64,000 nt of DNA from Nocardia carnea (GTDB lineage: Bacteria; Actinomycetota; Actinomycetes; Mycobacteriales; Mycobacteriaceae). This document shows positions 34,601 to 41,538 of this stretch, one piece after another. Location: assembly GCF_029868325.1 (NCBI RefSeq), contig NZ_JARWNW010000263.1, forward strand, positions 19,991-83,990. The letters run 5' to 3'. The notes beneath the pieces were generated by a model. The model saw only the letters and a list, made by a program, of their open reading frames with translations. It made no database searches and was not told the origin of the DNA. The position numbers and the translations under genes were made by a program. How positions within the stretch are numbered: position 1 is the stretch's first letter; each line of letters opens with the position of its first letter.

Positions 34601-35086
34601 ATGGCCGAATATCTGGATCCGGCTCCGCGCATCGTTCCCGACTCCTCGACCACTGTGGACACCCCGCTGCATCTGCGGGTGGGGGCGGTCGTGTTGGTCG
34701 GAGTCGGCGGGTTGTCCGGGGCCCCGCTGCGCTATCAGCTCGGTGTGTGGTTTCCACACGCGGCGGGTGGGTGGCCGGTCACGACGTTCGTCATCAACAT
34801 TGCCGGTGCGCTCGCACTGGGGTGGCTGCTGGAAGGGCTGACCCGGCTCGGGCCCGATGACGGCTGGCGGCGGCGCGCTCGGCTGGGTGCGGGTACCGGG
34901 TTTCTCGGGGCATTCACCACCTACAGCACTCTGGCTGTGGACACCGGTCTGCTGCTACGCGGGCACCATTGGTCGACCGCGACAACGTATGCGGTGGGCA
35001 CGGTGCTGGCCGGACTGGTGGCCACCACCACGGGTATCGCGGCAGGTTCGTGGACGCGGTCGCAGCGGGCGGAGGGTTCGAGATGA
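34601..35086 (+). CDS. crcB: Fluoride channel protein CrcB/Fluc (first copy)
   Basis: A 161-residue four-helix membrane protein that exports fluoride, probably as a heterodimer with the next gene product. Family motifs are GLSGAPLRY (about 38-46), TFVINIAGALALG (about 62-74) and GFLGAFTTYSTLAVD (about 100-114), including the polar track and central threonines. ATG 34601 is chosen over ATG 34583 because AGGAG lies seven nt upstream and is the element occluded by the riboswitch hairpin. It overlaps the second crcB by 4 bp. Confidence 0.92.
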   Translation: MAEYLDPAPRIVPDSSTTVDTPLHLRVGAVVLVGVGGLSGAPLRYQLGVWFPHAAGGWPVTTFVINIAGALALGWLLEGLTRLGPDDGWRRRARLGAGTGFLGAFTTYSTLAVDTGLLLRGHHWSTATTYAVGTVLAGLVATTTGIAAGSWTRSQRAEGSR

Positions 35087-35448
35087 CCACGGTGTGGATC
35101 GCGATTGCCGGCAGCGCCGGCGCGATGGCACGGTTCGTGCTCGACGGGGCGATAAAGCATCGCCGCACGTCACAGTTCCCCTGGGCCACGTTGATGATCA
35201 ACGTGACCGGTTCGTTCCTCCTCGGGGTCGTCACCGGCGTGGTGCTGTTCCACGGTGCCGCCCGCGACCTCGAACTGATCGTCGGTGTCGGGTTCTGTGG
35301 TGGGTACACCACCTTCAGTACCGCCAGTTTCGAAACCGTGCGCCTGATCCAGAACCGGCACTACACGGCAGCAGCCGCCAACGCGTTCGGCAGCCTGCTG
35401 ATCACACTCGGGGCCGGCGGCGCCGGGCTGGCCCTCGCCGGACTATGA
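35083..35448 (+). CDS. crcB: Fluoride channel protein CrcB/Fluc (second copy)
   Basis: A 121-residue CrcB protein with GSAGAMARFVLD, TLMINVTGSFLLG and GFCGGYTTFSTASFET, and four membrane segments. Gram-positive bacteria often carry two adjacent crcB genes whose products assemble as an antiparallel heterodimer, and this ATGA overlap supports that. It is followed 14 bp later by a universal stress protein gene. Confidence 0.92.
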   Translation: MTTVWIAIAGSAGAMARFVLDGAIKHRRTSQFPWATLMINVTGSFLLGVVTGVVLFHGAARDLELIVGVGFCGGYTTFSTASFETVRLIQNRHYTAAAANAFGSLLITLGAGGAGLALAGL

Positions 35449-35462
35449 GGAGGCTGGAAGCG

Positions 35463-35987
35463 ATGACCGAACATCAGGACCGGACACCCGCTGCCGGGAA
35501 CTGGCGGGCCCCGCAGCGCATCGACGGACCGACTTCCCCCACAGCAGCCCGCACTCACCTGGTCGTCGGGTTCGACCGCCACCCGGCCGGCCACGCCGCC
35601 CTGACCTACGCCCTCGGCCTCGCCACCCGGATCAGCGGGTTCCTGCACGTCGCACATATCGTCGACACCGACGATCTGCCGATCGACCCCGACGCCGCGG
35701 ACTGGGAACAATCGGTGGCCGCCGCGGTCGAGCAGGAACGCCGCGACGCCTGCACACTGCTGGAGGACGCAGCGGTCCCCTGGGCCTACTACAGCCGCCC
35801 GGGCCGCCCCGCTCAGCTGCTGGCCGGGCTCGCCGACACCCACGACGCGGAGATGATCATCATCGGCACCTCCCGCGGCGGGGTGGTCTCGCTGCTCGAG
35901 CGCATGCTGGGCGAATCGGTCTCCACCAGCCTGGTCCACCACGCCCACCGCCCCGTCCTGTTGGTCCCGGCCCCCGGCGGGGCGTGA
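35463..35987 (+). CDS. Universal stress protein (UspA family)
   Basis: A 174-residue single-domain Usp. The core begins at about residue 31 (THLVVGFDRHPAGHAALTYAL) after a Pro-rich extension, and ends with IIIGTSRGGVVSLLERMLGESVS and RPVLLVP, the ATP-binding glycine-rich loop. ATG 35463 is chosen; an ATG at 35445 would overlap the crcB stop. Its place 14 bp after the crcB pair puts it under the fluoride riboswitch transcript. A direct role in fluoride stress is inferred from location. Confidence 0.85.
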   Translation: MTEHQDRTPAAGNWRAPQRIDGPTSPTAARTHLVVGFDRHPAGHAALTYALGLATRISGFLHVAHIVDTDDLPIDPDAADWEQSVAAAVEQERRDACTLLEDAAVPWAYYSRPGRPAQLLAGLADTHDAEMIIIGTSRGGVVSLLERMLGESVSTSLVHHAHRPVLLVPAPGGA

Positions 35988-36271
35988 ACTTCCAGTTCGA
36001 CACCAGCGCGGAGGGCAGGTTGATGGTGTGCCTGTTCCCAGCGCCTATGCCGAGGTTCTCGATGCCTTCGCCGATCGGGTGCAGGCCTGCATAGGTGGTG
36101 GGCGGTGACCGGCTGCCGAGTTCCGGCCCGACCGCTGGGACGTCATCGGCGCGATCACCCGTCTGACCGGGGGGCAGGATGTTCATGCACGCCTGCGCGG
36201 CGCCTGAGGCCTACACCGCATCGCCTATAAAACCTTGAAGGTTCATCGTTTTCTGAATACAGAACTCGATG

Positions 36272-36277
36272 TACTGT
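36272..36277 (+). promoter_or_regulatory. Candidate -10 box of the metal-resistance operon
   Basis: TACTGT is followed by 7 nt and GTG 36285 without a Shine-Dalgarno. AT-rich sequence around it (36231-36282) is the likely promoter/operator for the CmtR-like repressor. Upstream, 35988-36230 holds no intact gene. Confidence 0.4.
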
Positions 36278-36284
36278 TTATGGC

Positions 36285-36614
36285 GTGGAGACCGCTGTAC
36301 ACACCGACGCCCTCGCCCGGTTCGGGCACGCCCTGTCCGACCCGACCCGCACCCGGATCCTGCTGAGCCTGCGCCGAGCCCCCGGTTACCCGTCGGAGCT
36401 GGCCGAACAGATCGGGGTGACCCGGCAGATCCTGTCCAACCACCTCGCCTGCCTACGTGGGTGCGGGCTTGTGGTCGCGGTGCCCGAAGGCCGGCGCTCC
36501 CGCTACGAACTCGCCGATCCCCGGATCGCCGCAGCATTGGCGGACCTACTCGGCCTGGTGCTGGCGGTCGACCCTGCCTGCTGCCCGGACGCCGTGACCG
36601 AACACTGCTGCTGA
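36285..36614 (+). CDS. cmtR: ArsR-family Cd/Pb-sensing repressor, CmtR-like
   Basis: A 109-residue winged-helix ArsR/SmtB repressor that resembles mycobacterial CmtR. The recognition-helix region is NHLACLRGCGLVV, whose two cysteines (about 55 and 59) correspond to CmtR Cys57 and Cys61, which bind Cd(II) or Pb(II). The C-terminal tail ends PACCPDAVTEHCC, giving four more cysteines near the position of the third CmtR ligand (Cys102). It overlaps the efflux gene by 1 bp and should repress its own operon until metal binds. Confidence 0.85.
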   Translation: METAVHTDALARFGHALSDPTRTRILLSLRRAPGYPSELAEQIGVTRQILSNHLACLRGCGLVVAVPEGRRSRYELADPRIAAALADLLGLVLAVDPACCPDAVTEHCC

Positions 36615-37300
36615 TGGGTTCGCGGGAAACAACGGTCACGCACCCGGGGGTGGGCACCACCCGCCGTGACGTTCTGGCGCGGCGGATCCGCTGGTTCGTC
36701 GCCGCGACGATCACCTACAACGTCATCGAGGCAGCCATCGCGCTCACCGAAGGCACCCGGGTGTCCTCCACCGCATTGATCGGCTTCGGACTGGATTCGG
36801 TGATCGAGGTATCTTCGGCGGCCGCGGTGGCGTGGCAGTTCGCCGGCCGCGATCCCGAGAAGCGAGAGAAGGTCGCGCTGCGGATCATCGCGTTCTCCTT
36901 CTTCGCTCTGGCCCTCTACGTCACCGTCGACTCCCTCCGCGCCCTGTTCGGCGTCGGCGAAGCCCAGCATTCGACGATCGGTATCACCCTGGCCGCGGTG
37001 AGCCTGGTGATCATGCCGGTGCTGTCGGCCGCACAGCGCCGCGCCGGCCGCGAACTCGGATCCGCCTCCGCGGTATCGGATTCGAAACAGACCCTGCTGT
37101 GCACCTACCTCTCGGCAGTGCTGCTGGCCGGACTGCTGCTCAACAGCCTGTTCGGGTGGTCCTGGGCCGACCCGCTCGCCGCCCTGATCATCGCCGCCAT
37201 AGCGGTCCGGGAAGGTATCGCGGCCTGGCGCGGCGACCCCTGCTGCCCCCACCCGGCCGAGCTCACCGAAAAATCCACCGGCCACGACTGCTGCGATTGA
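36614..37300 (+). CDS. CDF-like heavy-metal efflux membrane protein
   Basis: A 228-residue membrane protein with about six hydrophobic segments resembling the transmembrane domain of cation diffusion facilitators (GFGLDSVIEVSSAAAVAWQF near 57, with the acidic residue of the transport site; WADPLAALIIAAIAV near 183). It lacks the cytoplasmic C-terminal domain of classical CDFs and instead ends in a short Cys/His tail (CCPHP...HDCCD). It lies directly after the CmtR-like repressor, so Cd, Pb or Zn export is likely. ATG 36614 shares one base with the preceding stop. Confidence 0.82.
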   Translation: MGSRETTVTHPGVGTTRRDVLARRIRWFVAATITYNVIEAAIALTEGTRVSSTALIGFGLDSVIEVSSAAAVAWQFAGRDPEKREKVALRIIAFSFFALALYVTVDSLRALFGVGEAQHSTIGITLAAVSLVIMPVLSAAQRRAGRELGSASAVSDSKQTLLCTYLSAVLLAGLLLNSLFGWSWADPLAALIIAAIAVREGIAAWRGDPCCPHPAELTEKSTGHDCCD

Positions 37301-37325
37301 ACCGCCCATACCGGAAGGACCCGCC

Positions 37326-37676
37326 ATGCCCCGCCTCCCCGCGGCCGCCCGCACCGCCTACCACGACGAAATGCGCGCCGCCCGAACCGACGCCGATACC
37401 GCGCAACGTTGGCTGCACCTGGAACGCGCGCACATCTTGTCCCAACCCGACCCGTGGCTGCACACCGGCAACCACATCGCCATGTTCACCCTCGCCCTCC
37501 GCCAACGCGACCGCCGCGAAGCCCTAGGCCAGGTCCTCCGGATCGTGGTCGCCGCCCCCGCCTCCCTGACCGGCCGCTTCCCCGAAGGCAACACCGGCCG
37601 CGCCCGAGTCGGGCTACGCCGGCCGATGTCCACGCCCCCGGACCTCGCAGCACTACTACAACCGGCCGCCGCCTGA
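37326..37676 (+). CDS. DUF3703 protein of a metal-resistance operon
   Basis: A 116-residue soluble protein of the DUF3703 family: LERAHILSQPDPWLHTGNHIAMF, then PEGNTGRARV near the C-terminus. Members are typically found beside metal-responsive regulators and efflux genes, and their biochemical role is unknown. Histidines and acidic residues around LERAHILSQ could bind metal. It follows the efflux gene by 25 bp with GGAAGG upstream, so it is the third gene of the module. Confidence 0.8.
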   Translation: MPRLPAAARTAYHDEMRAARTDADTAQRWLHLERAHILSQPDPWLHTGNHIAMFTLALRQRDRREALGQVLRIVVAAPASLTGRFPEGNTGRARVGLRRPMSTPPDLAALLQPAAA

Positions 37677-38011
37677 CCACCGAAAACTCAGGAGGTCGAC
37701 CAGAGCCCGCCTCGAGACTCACTTGCCTCGCCGGCAGGCCGCCCCTCAATCCTGTGCGGCCAGAGTGTCCAAACGCTCCGCTCGCCGGGTTTCGTGCGGG
37801 GCGGCCATCGTGAGGTAGACCAAGGGAAACCCGCGCAGTGCAGGCCTTTCCGTGCATCGAGATCCAGCAGCAGGTCCACGGCGGGTCGTCCCATCAGGTT
37901 CGTAAGGGCGCGATCGTGCTGACAAGTGATTCGTCGCAGGTCGCCAGGAGCCGAGTTCCAGCGCAATCTTCAACGAGCCACTCTCCCCGAGCGGCCGCCA
38001 GAGCCGCCCTA
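37677..38011. other. Gap without a recognised gene
   Basis: This 335-bp stretch has open frames on the minus strand (up to 92 codons) but none has a convincing start, codon pattern or recognisable motif. No repeat or hairpin stands out. Confidence 0.4.
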
Positions 38012-38638
38012 TCAGGCGGCCAAGACGGCGCGGACCACGGACTCGTCGCCGTCGATCTCGACCAGCCCGGCGGCGAGGGCGTCACTCAGCGAGAGGGCGC
38101 CGGCGGCGAGGCCGAGGACGTAGGCGGGATCGGCGCGGAGGGTGGCGCCGAGGTCGCCGCCGTCATGCGGACCGACCTCGAAACCGGAGGTCGTCGCACT
38201 GATTTGGAAGCGCGGGCCACCGATCTCTAGACCGATGGTCGCGGAGACCCGGTTCTCGACCCGGGCGTCGAGCAGAGCTGGCACAGCGAGCGCCAACCAC
38301 TCAGGACGGAAGGCGTCGCTGCCGGGGCCGCGGGCCATCAACGGGGCGGACCAGCGGATCAGGCTCTCGATCGGCCCGCGCAGCTCGGCTCCCCACGGTG
38401 TGAGGGCGTACTCCACCACGCTCCCCTGGCCGGTCAGCCGCCGCTCGATCACGCCTGCGGCCTCGAGGTCTCGGAGCCGGTCCGCGAGCAGGTTGGTCGC
38501 GATACCGGGGAGGCCGTCGATCAGGTCCCGGTAACGGGCGGGGGCGATGAGGAGCTGGCGGACGATGAGCAGATTCCACCGATCGCCCACCACTTCGAGT
38601 GACCGGGCGAGTCCGCAGTACTGGCCGTAGCTACGCAT
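38012..38638 (-). CDS. HxlR-family transcriptional regulator
   Basis: A 208-residue regulator. The HxlR winged helix occupies about residues 1-100: YCGLARSLEVVGDRWNLLIVRQLL, DLIDGLPGIATNLLADRLRDLE and VVEYALTPWG. The extra C-terminal domain of about 100 residues resembles the SCP2-like ligand-binding part of longer HxlR proteins. The second ATG (38638) fits an AGGA five nt upstream; ATG 38641 is possible. It is divergent from the dehalogenase-like gene and may control it through the TTGA/TCAA repeat between them. Confidence 0.82.
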   Translation of the reverse strand: MRSYGQYCGLARSLEVVGDRWNLLIVRQLLIAPARYRDLIDGLPGIATNLLADRLRDLEAAGVIERRLTGQGSVVEYALTPWGAELRGPIESLIRWSAPLMARGPGSDAFRPEWLALAVPALLDARVENRVSATIGLEIGGPRFQISATTSGFEVGPHDGGDLGATLRADPAYVLGLAAGALSLSDALAAGLVEIDGDESVVRAVLAA

Positions 38639-38654
38639 CATTTTCCTACTATCG

Positions 38655-38669
38655 CTTGAACTTCTCAAG
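38655..38669. promoter_or_regulatory. Operator-like repeat between HxlR and the hydrolase gene
   Basis: CTTGA-N5-TCAAG is a perfect 5-bp inverted repeat, overlapped by ACTT-N3-AAGT, with a further CTCAAG 15 bp on. HxlR proteins use short palindromes of this kind. It lies in the 83-bp divergent gap. Confidence 0.4.
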
Positions 38670-38721
38670 TGCACGTGACATCCTCAAGCATACACTGATG
38701 CCGAACCCATAGGGGGCTGCC

Positions 38722-39666
38722 ATGGCCGATACCAGTAAGAGCGTGCGGCCCGGCTGGGTCGACGACGATCTGTTCCCATTCGAAAGTCACTTCGTCGATA
38801 TCGCCGGGCATACCGTGCATTACGTCGACGAAGGCGCAGGGCCCACACTGCTGCTCCTGCACGGCAACCCCACCTGGTCGTTCCTCTGGCGCGACGTGAT
38901 CCGCGCGTTGCGTGACGACTTCCGGTGTATCGCCCTCGACTATCCGGGTTTCGGACTGTCCACGCCGAAGCCCGGATACCGGTACCTGCCCGAGGAACAC
39001 GCAGACGTGGTCACCGGGTTCGTCGACGCACTCGGACTCGAAGGCGTCACCCTCGTCGGACAGGACTGGGGCGGCGTGATCGGCCTGGCGGTCGTGCAGC
39101 GGCGGCCGGAGATCTTCGATCGGCTCGTGCTCGCCAACACCTGGGCCTGGCCGGTCGACGGCGTCCTCCACTTCGAGGCCTTCTCCCGCATCCTGGGCAG
39201 CCCTCCGGCCCGCTTCCTGGTCCGGCGGCTCAACCTGCTCGTCAACACGTTCATCCCCACAGGCCATCGGAGGCGGAAGCCGACCGCCCGCGAGATGACC
39301 CATTACCGCCGAGCCCTGAACACTCCCGAACGACGCCGAGCATCCGCCGTGCTCCCCGGCCGAGTCCTCGCCAGCCGTGACTTCTTCGCCGAACTCGAGG
39401 CAGGCCTTTCCGACCTCGCCCCGCTGCCGACATTGATCGTGTGGGGTGACGCCGATATCGCCTTCCGCCCCCAGGAGCGGGAGCGCCTGGAAGCGACCTT
39501 CCCCAGCCACGAGACCGTGATCGTCGAAGGCGCCGGAACCTACGTCGAGTCCGATGCGCCCGAGGAATTCGTCGCCGCATTCCGCGATTGGGCAGGGAGG
39601 CAGCGTCGGGATCCGAGTCGAGCGAAGGAGAACGTACTGCCCAGCAGGCCGTCGAAGTCGCCGTGA
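38722..39666 (+). CDS. Haloalkane-dehalogenase-like alpha/beta hydrolase lacking the catalytic histidine
   Basis: A 314-residue alpha/beta hydrolase close to the mycobacterial DmbC (Rv1833c) haloalkane dehalogenase type. The halide-binding Asn is in HGNPTWS (Asn49), the nucleophile elbow GQDWGG gives Asp115 with Trp116, and the acid Asp245 is in WGDADIAF. The catalytic base is expected in the A-x-H-(F/Y)-(I/L) segment, but here it reads AGTYVESDAP, with Thr273 in place of His. Without it the alkyl-enzyme ester should not be hydrolysed, so the enzyme may be inactive, single-turnover or a binding protein. ATG 38722 has AGGGGG upstream. It ends one base before the convergent GT2 gene. Confidence 0.82.
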   Translation: MADTSKSVRPGWVDDDLFPFESHFVDIAGHTVHYVDEGAGPTLLLLHGNPTWSFLWRDVIRALRDDFRCIALDYPGFGLSTPKPGYRYLPEEHADVVTGFVDALGLEGVTLVGQDWGGVIGLAVVQRRPEIFDRLVLANTWAWPVDGVLHFEAFSRILGSPPARFLVRRLNLLVNTFIPTGHRRRKPTAREMTHYRRALNTPERRRASAVLPGRVLASRDFFAELEAGLSDLAPLPTLIVWGDADIAFRPQERERLEATFPSHETVIVEGAGTYVESDAPEEFVAAFRDWAGRQRRDPSRAKENVLPSRPSKSP

Positions 39667-41538
39667 TCACCCGGCGCGGGCGGCTGCAGTCGTGGGGTCG
39701 AGCCTCTCCAACCGTCGTCGTTGCCGCCGTAGCCGTTCGGGCCAGGTGGGAAACATCGGTGGGTAGACGAGGGTAAGTGTCGCTGCGAGGGTGAAATAGC
39801 TTCGTATAACACGGAATCCCAAGTAGGCGGGGATGTATTTCACCGAGCTCGGCCGCCAGGCCAGGCAGACGGCGACGGTCATGATCATCGACATACCCAG
39901 GAGCGTGGCGACGATCGGCTGCCAGCGCATCGAGGTGAATGTCGAGTGGAACGCGAAACCCGCGATCGCGGCATAGATGAGCAGCGGGGCCAGCATGGCG
40001 CGGCGGGCCGCGTTGACCAGATTGAACGGCAGGACGAAGGTCCCGATCATGGTGCGCCGGTCCAGCAGCATGGCGCGGTTGCGGGCACTGAGATGGTAGA
40101 TACTGCGGAACCAGCGGGTGCGTTGCTCACGAAGATGGGCGAAGGAAGCCGGTGTCTCGCTGAAGTACACGGCCTTCGGGTCCGCCACATTGTGGTATCC
40201 GGCTGCCGCGAGACGCATACAGATATCGGTGTCTTCACCGTTCATTCCCTGGACCATGCCGCCGACACGCAGCACCTGGCTGCGCCGGTAGATGGCGAAC
40301 ATTCCGGGAATGCCCATAACACCCTGGTATCCGTCCAGCGATACCTGGAAGAAACCGTGGCGCATATAGACCTCCACCAGCCGGCATTTGTCGATCCAGG
40401 TTTTCTCTTCGGCCGGCAGCGGTATTCCGCCGACGCAGCCCACCCTCGGATTCGCGAAATGCCGCATCGCCGTCCGCAGGCATCCGGGGCCTATCACGGT
40501 GTCGGCGTCGATGCGGACGACGAATTCCTCGGTGAGGTGCTCGATCCCCATATTGAGGGCGATCGCCTTGCCGGGAGTCGGGCATTCGAGAACCTCGCCG
40601 GTGATATGAGTGCATTCGGCGATAGCCGTCTCGGCGACAGCGTGTGTGGTGTCGGTCGACGCATTGTTGACGACACAGAGGTGGATCCGGCCAGGGTAGG
40701 TTGTCGCGGCCTCTTCCACCGAGGCGATGGTGGCGCCGATACTGTGTGCCTCGTTGTGCGCGGGAACGAGGACCGCGACCGGAGGGGCGAACGCCTGCCT
40801 GCGCGACCTGGCCAATGCCCGGACACCGAAGAACGCGGTACTCGCCGCGAGTAGCTGTTGCATGAGAAAGACGCCCGCACCGAGACCGCCGAGGATCGCC
40901 CAGTTCTTGAGGAAATCCACGACGGTGTCGAAGGCAAGCAGTGCGATCACCGCGCCCGCGGCCGAGAAGAGCAGGCAGCCGGCCAGTATCAGAAACGCGG
41001 TCAACGGTATGGCCGGGTCGAGCGGTCGCGGGCCCTGGGCGGGCAGCGTGGCTTGGCGGAGAACCGTATGGGGGAATATGGCCAGGGCGACCAGACCGGA
41101 GACCATCTGCACGCCGAATACCGAGATCGACAGAATGCCCGCATCGTGCAACAGCCAGGCAAGGGTGTCGACCACGACGCAGAAGAGTAAGAACTTTCCG
41201 AGCATGGACAATGCGAGAAATAGCCGGCGCCAGATATTCGTGTAGGCGCGCAGCGCGTAGGTCAGGAAGAACACGACCAGGAACATGCGCAACGGGAACT
41301 GGACGTCACCACGGGTACCGGCCAGAAAGACGATATCTTTCGGTGCGTCGAGCACATCGGCGTGGGCCAGGAATGTCCGCACGCACATCGCCAGAATCGT
41401 GATTCCGGTAAAGGTGACCAGGAATCCGTTGACTCCGCCGGCGGGGCGGTCCACCGCGTATCCGGCCGGTGCGCTGTCCACCGACCGGAAGTGGTCGGCG
41501 ATCGCGCCGGTGGCAGGGGGTTCGGCGACGTCGGTCAT
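39667..41538 (-). CDS. Membrane glycosyltransferase family 2 (processive polysaccharide synthase type)
   Basis: A 623-residue integral membrane GT2 enzyme of the BcsA/hyaluronan-synthase/NodC type that probably polymerises a sugar from a nucleotide donor and extrudes the chain. About five N-terminal membrane segments come before the GT domain (about 250-490), three or four after. Motifs in order: VPAHNE (about 258), IDAD (Asp344 and Asp346), GED (434-436, acceptor base) and QRTRW (472-476), the Q-x-x-R-W of processive synthases. It overlaps the BcsB-like gene by 4 bp and is last in a three-gene operon. No PilZ domain is present. The polymer is unknown. Confidence 0.85.
   Translation of the reverse strand: MTDVAEPPATGAIADHFRSVDSAPAGYAVDRPAGGVNGFLVTFTGITILAMCVRTFLAHADVLDAPKDIVFLAGTRGDVQFPLRMFLVVFFLTYALRAYTNIWRRLFLALSMLGKFLLFCVVVDTLAWLLHDAGILSISVFGVQMVSGLVALAIFPHTVLRQATLPAQGPRPLDPAIPLTAFLILAGCLLFSAAGAVIALLAFDTVVDFLKNWAILGGLGAGVFLMQQLLAASTAFFGVRALARSRRQAFAPPVAVLVPAHNEAHSIGATIASVEEAATTYPGRIHLCVVNNASTDTTHAVAETAIAECTHITGEVLECPTPGKAIALNMGIEHLTEEFVVRIDADTVIGPGCLRTAMRHFANPRVGCVGGIPLPAEEKTWIDKCRLVEVYMRHGFFQVSLDGYQGVMGIPGMFAIYRRSQVLRVGGMVQGMNGEDTDICMRLAAAGYHNVADPKAVYFSETPASFAHLREQRTRWFRSIYHLSARNRAMLLDRRTMIGTFVLPFNLVNAARRAMLAPLLIYAAIAGFAFHSTFTSMRWQPIVATLLGMSMIMTVAVCLAWRPSSVKYIPAYLGFRVIRSYFTLAATLTLVYPPMFPTWPERLRRQRRRLERLDPTTAAARAG

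Noticed and set aside
35985..36180. Possible transposase remnant after the stress protein (a short NFQFDTSAEGR-like stretch)
   Set aside because: Only about a dozen residues resemble the catalytic region of IS3-type transposases. No inverted repeats, target duplication or continuing frame support it.
37688..37966. A 92-codon minus-strand frame in the gap after DUF3703
   Set aside because: No ribosome site, atypical composition (many Trp, Arg and Ser) and an overlapping alternative frame of similar length; nothing favours real coding.
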